This document shows positions 53,480 through 62,546 of a stretch of DNA of 64,000 nucleotides, piece after piece. Position numbers and translations under genes: made by a program. The stretch is from assembly GCF_002243645.1 (NCBI RefSeq), contig NZ_CP017704.1:3614001-3678000 (forward strand), in the 5' to 3' direction. Source of the DNA: Peribacillus simplex NBRC 15720 = DSM 1321. GTDB taxonomy: Bacteria; Bacillota; Bacilli; Bacillales; DSM-1321. The notes beneath the pieces were generated by a model. That model was given only the letters and a program-made list of their open reading frames with translations, was not told the DNA's origin and ran no database searches. Numbering within the stretch: position 1 is the first letter of the stretch; each line of letters opens with the position of its first letter.

Positions 53480-54211
53480 ATGAAGAGTGGAAAAGTGCTG
53501 TTAACAGCTGGATCAACTCTCGTTTTTGGTCTGCTATTATTCGTCGGATTTCAATGGTGGGCTCCATCATTATCCGCGGAAAGCTTGACGAAAGAAGAAG
53601 TGAACCAGACAGCAAAGGATAAATATCCTGGAACCATTATAAAGACAACGAAAAGTGAAGGTGAAGAATATCAGGTTGAAATGCAGCTTGAAACCGGGGT
53701 ATATCTAATTAGGATGGATGCGAAAAGCGGTGAAGTTCGCTCCATAAAAGAAACCATAGTTCATGCAGCTGAAGAAACGACGGAAAAAATGCCCCAAAAG
53801 CAACTGACCCAGAATGAAATAATGGCGCGTATTTCCTCACAAGGTGACCTGGAACAAATTGATTTTGTGCAGGAGAAAGACAACTCCTATTATAAAGCAG
53901 TAGTAAATAAGAAAAACGAAAAAATCACATTAATACTCGACCCATATACAGGAGCTATTATTGACTCGACAATGGTAGCAGATAGTATCATTACAGAAAA
54001 CGAAGCAATTGCGATTGCGGAAAAACATGTAAAAGGAACAGGTGACGATACAGAGTTTTATCAACCTTCAGGTCAGACACCTTATTATTTGGTCGAAGTT
54101 GAATTAGAGGACGACCGAGACGCAGTAGTCCAAGTGGACGGTTACACAAAAGAAGTAAAAACAATCACATGGGAAGATGATGAAGTGGATGATAATGATG
54201 GCCATGAATAA
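53480..54211 (+). CDS. PepSY-domain membrane-anchored protein
   Basis: This 243-residue protein has an N-terminal signal anchor (LTAGSTLVFGLLLFVGFQWW). Two PepSY-like units follow: ESLTKEEVNQTAKDKYPGTI through MDAKSGEVRSI, and ENEAIAIAEKHVKG through VDGYTKEVKTI. The C-terminus is very acidic (EDDEVDDNDGHE). ATG 53480 is preceded by GGGGGA; an ATG at 53459 is possible. Co-transcription with the kinase suggests an extracytoplasmic inhibitor, chaperone or metal buffer for the same signal. Confidence 0.78.
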   Translation: MKSGKVLLTAGSTLVFGLLLFVGFQWWAPSLSAESLTKEEVNQTAKDKYPGTIIKTTKSEGEEYQVEMQLETGVYLIRMDAKSGEVRSIKETIVHAAEETTEKMPQKQLTQNEIMARISSQGDLEQIDFVQEKDNSYYKAVVNKKNEKITLILDPYTGAIIDSTMVADSIITENEAIAIAEKHVKGTGDDTEFYQPSGQTPYYLVEVELEDDRDAVVQVDGYTKEVKTITWEDDEVDDNDGHE

Positions 54212-54265
54212 AACAGTTGCTCAGATAAGGGTTTATTAATCTAGACGTAAACGGAACAAATCATA

Positions 54266-54314
54266 AAAAAGGGTGATGCATATTAGCTGTCTAATATGCA
54301 TCACCCTTTTTGGC
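54266..54314 (+). terminator. Terminator of the two-component operon
   Basis: A perfect 21-bp stem (54266-54286 with 54291-54311), tetraloop CTGT and T-rich ends. The remaining gap to 54540 shows no further gene or repeat except a degenerate GTTGCTCAGA at 54216. Confidence 0.95.
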
Positions 54315-54540
54315 TTCGGTGAGTAAGAAAAATGCAAAACAAAAGAGAAGAAAATGTAATAATTCTCACCATTTTCTAATCCTTCTATCATTTAACTCTA
54401 ATTTAATATCTCTAACATGGAATATAGCACCAAATGATAAAACAGGGCTGGATGAAAGGCATCTGGATTATTGTACATAGACCATTTCCTTCAATTTTCA
54501 CACCTTAACAAAGATTTGCAAGAGAAAGGAGAATTAAGTA

Positions 54541-55134
54541 ATGTCAGTTATTTCTAGCATTCTGGATTATAACAAGACGTTTGTCGATCATAACAAATAT
54601 AAAGAGTTTCAAACGACAAAGTATCCAGATAAAAAGATCGTCATCATAACGTGCATGGATACCCGTCTGTTGGAATTGCTTCCAAAGGCGATGGGGTTAA
54701 GAAATGGAGATGCGAAAATCATTAAAAACGCTGGAGCTATTGTTTCTCACCCTTTTGGCAGCATTATGCGCAGTATCCTTGTCGCTATTTATGAGCTAAA
54801 AGTGGAGGAAGTGTGTGTGATCGGACATCATGGATGCGGTATGGTGGGGCTTCAATCCTCTTCACTGCTTGATGCCGCGAAGCAGAAGAAAGTCAGTCAG
54901 GAGCAAATTGATGTCCTTACAAACTCCGGTATTGATTTATCAAAATGGCTGTCAGGTTTTCAATGCGTTGAGGAGAGTGTAACGAATAGTGTCCGTTTAA
55001 TCGAAAACCATCCATTATTACCGGATTCCATTGCCGTTCATGGTATGGTCATCCATCCCGAAACAGGTAAATTAGATCGAATCATAGATGGATATAGCAA
55101 AATTGTCAGCAAGGACGAAATACATATTCAATAA
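54541..55134 (+). CDS. Beta-class carbonic anhydrase (YtiB/YvdA-like)
   Basis: This 197-residue zinc enzyme has Cys38-x-Asp40-x-Arg42 in ITCMDTRLLELL, and His96 and Cys99 in VIGHHGCGM, giving the full beta-class site with the Asp-Arg dyad. It interconverts CO2 and bicarbonate. GAAAGGAG precedes the ATG. It ends 16 bp before a SulP transporter gene, so it likely supplies or consumes bicarbonate moved by that transporter. Confidence 0.9.
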   Translation: MSVISSILDYNKTFVDHNKYKEFQTTKYPDKKIVIITCMDTRLLELLPKAMGLRNGDAKIIKNAGAIVSHPFGSIMRSILVAIYELKVEEVCVIGHHGCGMVGLQSSSLLDAAKQKKVSQEQIDVLTNSGIDLSKWLSGFQCVEESVTNSVRLIENHPLLPDSIAVHGMVIHPETGKLDRIIDGYSKIVSKDEIHIQ

Positions 55135-55150
55135 AAGAAGGAGCGATAAA

Positions 55151-56908
55151 ATGATGGGTTCTAGCAGGCTTGAAGGATATAACTTAGGCCATTTTCAGAA
55201 AGACCTGGTTGCCGGGGTGGTAGTTGGGATTGTAGCAATTCCTTTAGCGATGGCTTTTGCGATTGCTTCTGGAGTAAGACCGGAATACGGACTGTACACA
55301 TCTATTATTGCAGGAATTATGGTCTCCCTTTTTGGAGGGTCGAAATATCAAATTGCAGGCCCGACTGGAGCCTTTGTCCCAGTCTTGTTCGGTGTGGTCA
55401 TGCAGTACGGATATGAAAAACTGTTAATCGCCGGTTTCCTGGCAGGTATCATGATTTTTCTTATGGGTGTCTTCAAACTGGGAAGATTCATCAAGTTTAT
55501 TCCGCGTCCAGTTACCATCGGCTTTACTGCTGGAATTGCTGTGATTATCTTCTCGGGCCAGATTGCCAATTTCTTTGGACTCAGTAACTTAAAAAAAGAA
55601 GAAGTCTTTCTTTTAAATATGAAAGAAATCTTATTGAATTTCAATACAGTGAATTTCTATAGTGTACTGGTAGCTATCATAAGTTTAACTCTCGTCATAT
55701 TAACTCCAAAATATTTACCGAAAATTCCTGGGGCACTGCTGGGATTGATTGTATCAACTCTAGTCGCTAGCTTATTATTTCCAGGTCAGGTAGCTACCAT
55801 AGGATCGGCTTATGGCGCCATTCCTAATGCATTGCCCCATTTTCAGTTTCCCCATATCACTGGCGGCCTAGTGATTGAACTCCTTCCGGCTGCTTTGGTC
55901 ATTGCCATGCTTGGAGGAATTGAATCACTATTATCCGCTGTAGTGGCAGATGGCATGACCAACAGTAAACATAACAGCAATAAAGAGCTGATGGGGCAAG
56001 GATTGACCAATATGATTACGCCTTTATTTGGAGGCATTCCGGCTACAGGTGCCATCGCCCGTACCGCAACGAATATTAAAAACGGTGCAGTTTCCCCGAT
56101 ATCAGGTGTGATTCATGGGCTGGTGGTATTACTGGTGTTAGTCAGTTTGGCTCCTTATGCTTCGGCCATTCCATTGGCCAGTATGGCCCCCATTCTTATG
56201 TTTGTCGCATGGAACATGAGCGAACGCAAAGAATTTTCGCATATCTTAAAAGCAAAAACTATGGACTCGATCGTATTGATCGTTACCTTCGTGTTAACCG
56301 TATTGATTGACCTGACAACAGGTGTCGGGATCGGATTACTATTAGCCATTCTATCGTTCGTTAAACTGATGAGCGGTACATTGAAATTATCAAAGGTATT
56401 ACCAGATCCAGCTGATAAACTAGTTAAACCAGAAATGGTGCAACAAGGTTCAAGTTGTCCGCAGATTAACATATATACGATAGAAGGACCTTTATTCTTT
56501 GGTTCAATCGAAAGGCTGCAAGAAGAAATCGAGGAAATAATGCGTTCTAAACCAAAAGTCCTCCTATTAAGAATGAGCAATGTGCCATTTATTGATACAT
56601 CGGGAGAAGCACTTCTAACCGACATCGTGAAGCAATTCAAGTTTCATAATCTACAAGTGTTGATTTCCGGGATGCAACAGGAACCTAAAGAAATGCTGAG
56701 AAAAACTGGATTTATTAAACTGGTTGGTGAGGAACAATTCTTTTCCAGTACGGGTGATGCCATTAATAAAGCTTTATCCAAACTGGATGAGAACCGTTGT
56801 AAAGGGTGTAAACAGTTTGCATTTGCTGAATGTACGGCACTCTCACAGCGAGTTCCAAAGCCGGCGTTATTAAAACAGAAAAGAAAACGGGAGATAGGGT
56901 TAACATGA
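55151..56908 (+). CDS. SulP-family anion transporter with STAS domain
   Basis: This 585-residue transporter has a membrane domain of about 10-14 helices (residues ~12-420) with FQKDLVAGVVVGIVAIPLAM, GPTGAFVPVLFGVV and GGIPATGAIARTATNIKNGA. A cytoplasmic STAS domain (~440-545) has LLLRMSNVPFIDTSGEALLT. The C-terminal tail has a Cys cluster, CKGCKQFAFAEC, and many basic residues. Pairing with carbonic anhydrase favours bicarbonate over sulfate as substrate. AAGGAGCG precedes ATG 55151. Confidence 0.87.
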   Translation: MMGSSRLEGYNLGHFQKDLVAGVVVGIVAIPLAMAFAIASGVRPEYGLYTSIIAGIMVSLFGGSKYQIAGPTGAFVPVLFGVVMQYGYEKLLIAGFLAGIMIFLMGVFKLGRFIKFIPRPVTIGFTAGIAVIIFSGQIANFFGLSNLKKEEVFLLNMKEILLNFNTVNFYSVLVAIISLTLVILTPKYLPKIPGALLGLIVSTLVASLLFPGQVATIGSAYGAIPNALPHFQFPHITGGLVIELLPAALVIAMLGGIESLLSAVVADGMTNSKHNSNKELMGQGLTNMITPLFGGIPATGAIARTATNIKNGAVSPISGVIHGLVVLLVLVSLAPYASAIPLASMAPILMFVAWNMSERKEFSHILKAKTMDSIVLIVTFVLTVLIDLTTGVGIGLLLAILSFVKLMSGTLKLSKVLPDPADKLVKPEMVQQGSSCPQINIYTIEGPLFFGSIERLQEEIEEIMRSKPKVLLLRMSNVPFIDTSGEALLTDIVKQFKFHNLQVLISGMQQEPKEMLRKTGFIKLVGEEQFFSSTGDAINKALSKLDENRCKGCKQFAFAECTALSQRVPKPALLKQKRKREIGLT

Positions 56909-56924
56909 CTCCGTAAGTTAATGT

Positions 56925-57045
56925 CCACTCCAGGCACTCGCTTTCCGCGGGCGGTCCGCCCTCGGCGCTCTTTGCGCCTGCGGGGTCTCCCTTGGACTCG
57001 CTTTTCCCGCAGGAGTCTCGCACCTTCCGTTCCAATCAACTATGT
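56925..57045. repeat. Second copy of the GC-rich Bacillus repeat, left end altered
   Basis: GCACTCGCTTTCCGCGGGCG at 56934 through CGTTCCAATCAA at 57028-57039 matches the 34.6-kb element, but with an extra internal block (CGGCGCTCTTTGCGCCTGCG). The left terminal repeat is missing. The rest of the gap to 57281 has only the beta-lactamase terminator. Confidence 0.8.
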
Positions 57046-57249
57046 TTTAAAATTTAGATAGAATCCCTTTTTCCTTGATTTTATAGTCTAACTTTAAACA
57101 GTCGTCTTCTTAACGAATAATTCGCCATCATACATCATCAAATGGAATTGGTGAATTTATAAAGGGAGAAAAATTATTAATCATTAATCAGGTGAAAATC
57201 GAATACTTTTTACCCACGGTTTTTCAGATATCTTTAATACAAAGCAAAA

Positions 57250-57276
57250 CGCATGCCCGAATTAAGAGCATGCGTG
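57250..57276 (-). terminator. Terminator of the beta-lactamase gene
   Basis: ACGCATGC/GCATGCGT (57250-57257 with 57269-57276) is followed on the minus strand by TTTTGCTTT. Confidence 0.82.
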
Positions 57277-57281
57277 AACTT

Positions 57282-58073
57282 TTATTCTTTTAGGATATCC
57301 ATTTCTTTCAGGGCATCAAGCGTAATCGTTTTGGCTTTGCTTCCGCTGCCATCCAAGTTGGTGGCGAAGGCCCATTTGCCTTTGTCCGTTTCGATGTAAC
57401 CCACATACCAGCCCAATCCCATATCAGAAAGGCGTGTACCGGTTTTTCCATGGAGGACATATGAGTCTGCTTCTTCATTGATCATGATTCTCTTAACGGT
57501 TCTCATATGCTGCTTATCGATAGGCATTTTTTCCTCTACAAGGTTTTCGATGAATTGGACTTGTTCCCGGGCAGAAATCTTTATGCTGCTATCGAGCCAG
57601 AACTGATCGATCCCACCGGAGATATCACGATTGCCGTAATCGAGCAGGTTCACATATTGCTGCATGTTTTCTACCCCGATATCGCGGGCCATTGCTTGAT
57701 AATACCAGATCACAGAATGCCTCATGGCTGAAGCCAGTGTATGATCTCTGTTCCAATCTTCAAATTCCCTGATTACGCCATCCCAGCGCTTCACTTCATA
57801 TTCATCGCTCACAGCTTTTGTCTGTAAGCCAATTAATGCATTCGCGACTTTGAATGTCGATTCTGGAGTATAGCGTACTTTACTTCTCTGTTTGTTATAA
57901 ATAAATACTTTATCATTTTTTAAGTTTTGGAGAACCATCGTGCCTTCCGCACCATCGAAAGACTCCCCGATATCCAGTTCTTTCACCTTTTGATCGTTTG
58001 CACTTGCATGAATCGTGCCCACGGAACCAGTGACTAGCAGGACAAGAATGAAACATAACGCTTTGATTTTCAT
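57282..58073 (-). CDS. Class D beta-lactamase (BPU/OXA-like)
   Basis: This 263-residue protein has a signal peptide (KALCFILVLLVTGSVGT...HAS). The class D motifs are present: S72-T-F-K75 with the carboxylatable Lys, S120-V-I (usually SxV), Y146-G-N148, W159 and K210-T-G. It should hydrolyse penicillins outside the membrane. Chromosomal class D enzymes of this kind occur in Bacillus; YbxI of B. subtilis shows only weak activity. It is monocistronic; GGAGAGTG precedes the ATG. Confidence 0.87.
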   Translation of the reverse strand: MKIKALCFILVLLVTGSVGTIHASANDQKVKELDIGESFDGAEGTMVLQNLKNDKVFIYNKQRSKVRYTPESTFKVANALIGLQTKAVSDEYEVKRWDGVIREFEDWNRDHTLASAMRHSVIWYYQAMARDIGVENMQQYVNLLDYGNRDISGGIDQFWLDSSIKISAREQVQFIENLVEEKMPIDKQHMRTVKRIMINEEADSYVLHGKTGTRLSDMGLGWYVGYIETDKGKWAFATNLDGSGSKAKTITLDALKEMDILKE

Positions 58074-58289
58074 TACACACTCTCCTTTAAGGCATGGATT
58101 GATCGATCATCAGAAATGCAGAGTAATTTCCATAAAATAGGTTGATAGCTAAAGTATACCTATTTCGAATAAAAAACGAAACCTTATTCTTGGATTCTAT
58201 CTAGTTAGTATCAATCAAGGAGGAATGCAGCAGGTAGCTAATGAATATATAGAGCAAACGATAGAATGGATTAATGGGAGGAATCTTTC

Positions 58290-58934
58290 ATGAAGGTTAA
58301 CCAAAAAAAAATAAATAGTAATAAAAAAGAAATTACATACACACATATTGAAAACGGAAGTCCAGCCGTTTGTTTTATGTTTTCAGGTGCGGGGTACACG
58401 TATGAGAAGCCGTTATTCTATTATTCGACGATGATCATGCTTCAAAATCAGTATGATGTCGTGCATATTCATTACGCTTACGATAAGGATATATTCAAGC
58501 ATCCATTGGTAGATATCACAAAAGTGATCGTTAATGATATCAATCTCGTCATTACGGAAGTACTCCAAAACCATGAATATCAAGGAACAGTGTTTCTAGG
58601 CAAATCACTTGGTACCATACCCATCATCAACGGAATGATGAAAAGTAATCGGTTTATGAATTCGAAAATGATTTTGCTTACGCCACTATTGAAGTTCGAT
58701 TCGATTTTTGAAGGGTTATTGAGCAGCGATCATTCAGCACATATAGTTATAGGAGAAAAAGATCATCATTATATTCCAGGTAAAATTGAAAGGATTGAAA
58801 ATAAAACAAATATAAGCATGGATAAAATCCCACATGCCAACCATTCCTTGGATAGTGAACCTTTGAATACTTCAAGGTCGATTACCATGCTAGAAGGTGT
58901 AATGAATAGAATGGAAGAGTTCTTAAAAAAATGA
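58290..58934 (+). CDS. Alpha/beta hydrolase, unknown substrate
   Basis: This 214-residue protein has VCFMFSGAGYTYEKPLFYYS near the start, nucleophile elbow GKSLGT and a C-terminal KIPHANHSLD with the likely catalytic His. An Asp in GEKDHHYIPG precedes it. The triad suggests a working hydrolase. GGGAGGAA lies before the ATG. No neighbour suggests the substrate. The repeat-core-like AACTATCGGGTGCTCGGG follows at 58957. Confidence 0.65.
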   Translation: MKVNQKKINSNKKEITYTHIENGSPAVCFMFSGAGYTYEKPLFYYSTMIMLQNQYDVVHIHYAYDKDIFKHPLVDITKVIVNDINLVITEVLQNHEYQGTVFLGKSLGTIPIINGMMKSNRFMNSKMILLTPLLKFDSIFEGLLSSDHSAHIVIGEKDHHYIPGKIERIENKTNISMDKIPHANHSLDSEPLNTSRSITMLEGVMNRMEEFLKK

Positions 58935-59036
58935 CCCTCTTAATATAGGTTAGCGAACTATCGGGTGCTCGGGTTGGTGGGGGAGGGAAATGTTATAATA
59001 AGTGTATAGTAGTTTGGATTAATGAAAGGAGAAATC

Positions 59037-59423
59037 ATGGAAGGAACCAATACATTTCATTCAATTGATGAATATATAATACAATTTCCCGAAGAAGTTC
59101 AGGAGAAACTAAGAACGTTAAGAAAAGTCATAAAGGACGCAGCACCGGATGCAGAAGAAAAGATAAGCTATCAAATGCCTACCTTTGTTTTATTTGGAAA
59201 TTTGGTACATTTCGCTGCCTATAAAAAACATATAGGATTCTATCCAACTCCTAGCGCGATCTCTGCTTTTGAATCTGCTTTATCTGAATATAAATGTTCA
59301 AAAGGGGCCGTTCAGTTTCCACTAAATAAGCCAATTCCTTATGAATTAATAACCGAGATTGTTATATTTAGAGTGGAAGAGAATAAAAAGAAAGCAGTAG
59401 GGAAATTGAAAAAGAAAAAATAA
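59037..59423 (+). CDS. DUF1801 protein (YdhG-like)
   Basis: This 128-residue protein has SIDEYIIQFPEEVQEKLRTL, AEEKISYQMPTFVL, HFAAYKKHIGFYPTPSAISA and GAVQFPLNKPIPYELI, the DUF1801 pattern. Relatives include the frataxin-like iron chaperone Fra (YdhG) of B. subtilis, but this group is broad. ATG 59037 follows AAAGGAG. Confidence 0.75.
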   Translation: MEGTNTFHSIDEYIIQFPEEVQEKLRTLRKVIKDAAPDAEEKISYQMPTFVLFGNLVHFAAYKKHIGFYPTPSAISAFESALSEYKCSKGAVQFPLNKPIPYELITEIVIFRVEENKKKAVGKLKKKK

Positions 59424-59511
59424 TATCAATGATTATCAGAATTAACAAAATATTCAACGTTTCATTGTGAGATGCAAGGATTCAAGACCAAAAGAGAAGG
59501 GTGGAATTATT

Positions 59512-60003
59512 ATGTTCAAAAAATTATTCAGTAAAAAAGAAAGTGTGGAACAACTGGTTGCTCCTATAAATGGACAAGTAATAAATATTGAAGATGTTCC
59601 GGATCCGGTGTTTTCCGGTAAAATGATGGGGGACGGGATAGCGATTCTTCCCGAGGAGGGGTTGGTCGTATCTCCAATCGATGCAGAAGTAATCCAGGTT
59701 TTTCATACTAAACATGCTCTAGGCCTCCGCACAAAGCATGGCATAGAATTGTTAATTCATATTGGATTAGAAACTGTTAACCTTGAAGGTGAGGGATTTG
59801 AAGTCCATGTCGCAGAAGGGCAAAGTGTAAAAGCAGGAGACAAGCTTGTTACATTTGATATCGATTTTCTAAAATCCAAAGCTCCGAGCATCGTAACTCC
59901 GATTGTTGTCACGAATGGCGAGCTAGTTGAAAAACTAGAAAAAACAAATAGTACCCAAGCAAATATAAACGAAACACAGATTATGAGTGTTTATTTGAAG
60001 TAA
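59512..60003 (+). CDS. PTS system EIIA component, glucose type
   Basis: This 163-residue stand-alone EIIA-Glc domain has VVSPIDAEVIQVFHTKHALG with His68 and ELLIHIGLETVNLEGEGFEV with phospho-His83. It accepts phosphate from HPr and passes it to EIIB partners of other permeases. No EIIB or EIIC gene is adjacent, so it likely serves in trans. ATG 59512 is preceded by GGGTGG. Confidence 0.88.
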   Translation: MFKKLFSKKESVEQLVAPINGQVINIEDVPDPVFSGKMMGDGIAILPEEGLVVSPIDAEVIQVFHTKHALGLRTKHGIELLIHIGLETVNLEGEGFEVHVAEGQSVKAGDKLVTFDIDFLKSKAPSIVTPIVVTNGELVEKLEKTNSTQANINETQIMSVYLK

Positions 60004-60056
60004 AAGAAAACGTCAAATGCCTTCTATATTAGAAACTTCTAAACAAGAAAAACACG

Positions 60057-60100
60057 TAAAAACAGTCCTTGCTGGCGAATGCTGGCAAGGATGTTTTTAC
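60057..60100 (+). terminator. Terminator of the EIIA gene
   Basis: AAAAACA..TCCTTGC pairs with GCAAGGA..GTTTTT (about 60059-60097) with an inner loop. It is followed by ACTATA. Confidence 0.75.
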
Positions 60101-60153
60101 TATAAACCCATCACATACAGCTGCAAGACTTCAGCTTCACTTAGCACAGTGAA

Positions 60154-60732
60154 CTATTCCAATTGCACATACCCCAAATCACTACTAAAAGATTTAAGAT
60201 CGATAATTAACTGGTTAATATTTTGGTTTGGACCGCTATCATATAGAGCATTTCTAAATTTTAAGAATTTAGTTCCCTTTTCTATTAAACTATTCAATAG
60301 CACATTTTCAGGGAATCTTAGTGTGGATTTCTTAGGAATATCATTCCATTCTTTGCTAGCGAAACCATGGCTCCATGTAAATGATATAGCAGGATTTTTT
60401 TCTATTAGCCTTTTCATTTGCCAATCCATAGAGCGTTCTGAAAAGTCGCAGCTGCCAATACCGGTATTTAAACAATCATACAATGCCTGTAAAATTGAAA
60501 GCCAAATACCATCAACATCATCCCAATCATAAAAACTCGAGAGAAATTGATCTTGATAAGATATAATGACTGTGCCGTATAAGGAAGTTCCATTTGAAGT
60601 AAATAACTGTTGATTTCCCAGTTGCTTAGCGCTTGAGTGATGGATTGGGATAAAATCCCCGTTAGCTAATAACTGTTTATTAACAATTGCATCATAACTA
60701 TTCTTTGATATATATGTTTGAATGGTAACCAT
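60154..60732 (-). CDS. Conserved hypothetical protein
   Basis: This 192-residue cytoplasmic protein has ISKNSYDAIVNKQLLANGDF, YGTVIISYQDQFLSSFYDWD, a Trp-rich centre (DDVDGIWLSILQALYDCL) and a helical end with INQLIIDLKSFSSDLGY. I do not recognise a domain. Its size and acidic/aromatic mix resemble immunity-type proteins, but no toxin is nearby. There is no clear Shine-Dalgarno sequence. Confidence 0.5.
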   Translation of the reverse strand: MVTIQTYISKNSYDAIVNKQLLANGDFIPIHHSSAKQLGNQQLFTSNGTSLYGTVIISYQDQFLSSFYDWDDVDGIWLSILQALYDCLNTGIGSCDFSERSMDWQMKRLIEKNPAISFTWSHGFASKEWNDIPKKSTLRFPENVLLNSLIEKGTKFLKFRNALYDSGPNQNINQLIIDLKSFSSDLGYVQLE

Positions 60733-60870
60733 CTATGAACCACCTATCCCATAGGGTAATGTTGTCGTTTCCCATCTATTTTTGAACTGTGCTAGGTTTG
60801 TAAAACGTGGATTGCTCTACTTGCATAATAGGTGGTGCTTCGAGCGTTTAGTTAGCTATCGGAGGACGAA

Positions 60871-61167
60871 ATGATTGGGCTAAATCCTTGTAAAATAATT
60901 GAAATCCAAACCAGTAAAGAAAATGTTCCGGATACTTCACGTTTTAGTACTATTTTTCATATGCTTACCTCCTTGAAATTATTTAATTTTAGTAAAACAT
61001 GGAATTATAAAGTTTTTATTTCAAAAAAGAAAAGATGTGTTTTAGTTATGAAATCCAAATTGAACATCTGGTATACGAATGCAAAAGGGCGGCAGTCTGT
61101 TGATTTTTATGCGCAATTGCTGTCACCATCCAATGTTGAAAAAACAAGAGAAGCAAATACTCCTTGA
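60871..61167 (+). CDS. Possible small protein, unknown
   Basis: ATG 60871 lies three bases after GGAGGACG and opens 98 codons. The product is Lys/Asn/Ser-rich, with no domain or membrane segment (KIIEIQTSKENVPDTSRF near the start). The good start signal is the only support. The following 220 bp to the VOC gene holds nothing else I recognise. Confidence 0.3.
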   Translation: MIGLNPCKIIEIQTSKENVPDTSRFSTIFHMLTSLKLFNFSKTWNYKVFISKKKRCVLVMKSKLNIWYTNAKGRQSVDFYAQLLSPSNVEKTREANTP

Positions 61168-61386
61168 AAATTTCTTAAGGTAAACTCCCAGGTTGTTTTA
61201 AAATTGAATCATCCTGTTTAATATTTGAAATACACTTTTAAGCAGGTGAATTATGGATGTCCCCGTTGCTAAGATTGTATCTGTTCAATTAGGAAGTGAA
61301 TGCAATGACTGCTGCAAGCAGGAAAATCGAAAAATGCAGCGAATAGTAGGTGAGTGAACAAAATAAATCAAGCGAGGGTGAATTGG

Positions 61387-61803
61387 ATGGGAGTTCAAGC
61401 AGAAAAGATCTTTGTAAACTTGCCTGTTAAAGATTTGGATGCCTCAGTAGAATTTTTCACAAAGGTAGGCTTTGAGTTTAACGAGCAAATGACCAATGAA
61501 AATGCGACATGCATGGTTATCAGCGAGTCCATATATGTCATGTTATTGGTTGAAGATTACTTTAAAACGTTTACCAAGAAGGAAATCCCGGATTCTGCAG
61601 CGAGTACGGAAACCATCGTCGCCCTGTCCGTTAAAAGTAAGGAAGAAGTCGATGAAATCGTGAATAGGGCACTGGATGTTGGCGGAAAGCCTTTTAATGA
61701 AGCCATTGATCATGGATTCATGTACGGTTGGAGTTTTCTGGATATCGACGGACATTCCTGGGAAGTATTTTACATGGACGAAAGCGGATTTAATCAAAAT
61801 TAA
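61387..61803 (+). CDS. VOC-family protein
   Basis: This 138-residue glyoxalase-fold protein has KIFVNLPVKDLDASVEFFTK, MVISESIYVMLLVEDYFKTF and the closing YGWSFLDIDGHSWEVFYMD. It resembles the large Bacillus group annotated as glyoxalase or extradiol dioxygenase-like. ATG 61387 follows GAGGGTGA. A terminator ends the gene. Confidence 0.75.
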   Translation: MGVQAEKIFVNLPVKDLDASVEFFTKVGFEFNEQMTNENATCMVISESIYVMLLVEDYFKTFTKKEIPDSAASTETIVALSVKSKEEVDEIVNRALDVGGKPFNEAIDHGFMYGWSFLDIDGHSWEVFYMDESGFNQN

Positions 61804-61815
61804 ATCATAAGTAAG

Positions 61816-61850
61816 GCACAATCCTTCCGAAGGACTGTGTCTTTTTTTGA
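61816..61850. terminator. Terminator between convergent genes
   Basis: CACAATCCTTC (61817-61827) and GAAGGACTGTG (61829-61839), with one mismatch, are followed by CTTTTTTT. Confidence 0.85.
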
Positions 61851-61883
61851 AGTGTTAAGTTAGCGATCTTACCTGAAGTTCAT

Positions 61884-62399
61884 TCATAACAATACTGGGC
61901 TAATGTCTTTCCACGAATAAACTAATAGATCTAATTCAGCGCCAGCCATTTTGATTTTTTCGGTTTTAAGCAATTCAGCACCAAATGCCTCATAGATGTA
62001 TCGAGATTTATTATCCTCAAGCACCTCTACGAAAATTGTCTTAAATCCCAGTCCTTCGAATTTAAAGAATAATTCTTTGATGAGTCTCTTACCTATCCCC
62101 ATTCTTTGAAAGTTTTCGAGAATATATATCGCAGTTAAATCACCAGAATCCTCAACTTGATTCGTTTCCCTTTTACCGCCACTAATAAATCCTACTATTT
62201 TTCCCTCGTTATTTTCTGCGACATAAATATAATTTCCATCACCGGATATATTCTTTTTCCATAATTCTGTCCTTTGCCCATAAGATAGTTTATCTAAAAA
62301 ATCACTGGATATTATATTTTTATACGTGGTTCGCCAGCAATCCACATGGACTATCGCTATCTCTTCAGCATCAGCCACCATTGCCTCTCTTATTAGCAT
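61884..62399 (-). CDS. GNAT-family N-acetyltransferase
   Basis: This 171-residue GNAT protein has IREAMVADAEEIAIVHVDCW at the start, the acetyl-CoA loop in LENFQRMGIGKRLIKELF and VEVLEDNKSRYIYEAFGAEL. The pattern is close to Bacillus YhfP/phosphinothricin-like GNATs. AAAGGAGG precedes the ATG on the minus strand. The substrate is unknown. Confidence 0.8.
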   Translation of the reverse strand: MLIREAMVADAEEIAIVHVDCWRTTYKNIISSDFLDKLSYGQRTELWKKNISGDGNYIYVAENNEGKIVGFISGGKRETNQVEDSGDLTAIYILENFQRMGIGKRLIKELFFKFEGLGFKTIFVEVLEDNKSRYIYEAFGAELLKTEKIKMAGAELDLLVYSWKDISPVLL

Positions 62400-62546
62400 A
62401 TTAGTACCTCCTTTTTTAAGTTTGCTATACGCTCTATTTTTTACTAATATTATCCATTTCGCAAGTGGTTGATAGCTTAATTGTTAATAATTAACTATAT
62501 ATGATACTATTGTCTATAGTTTGTTTAATGTGGGAGAAGGTATGTG

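Noticed and set aside
60017..60532. 171-codon plus-strand frame opposite the 192-residue hypothetical gene
   Set aside because: It begins inside the EIIA terminator and its composition looks like an antisense shadow; the minus-strand gene is more protein-like, though that gene is itself only moderately supported.
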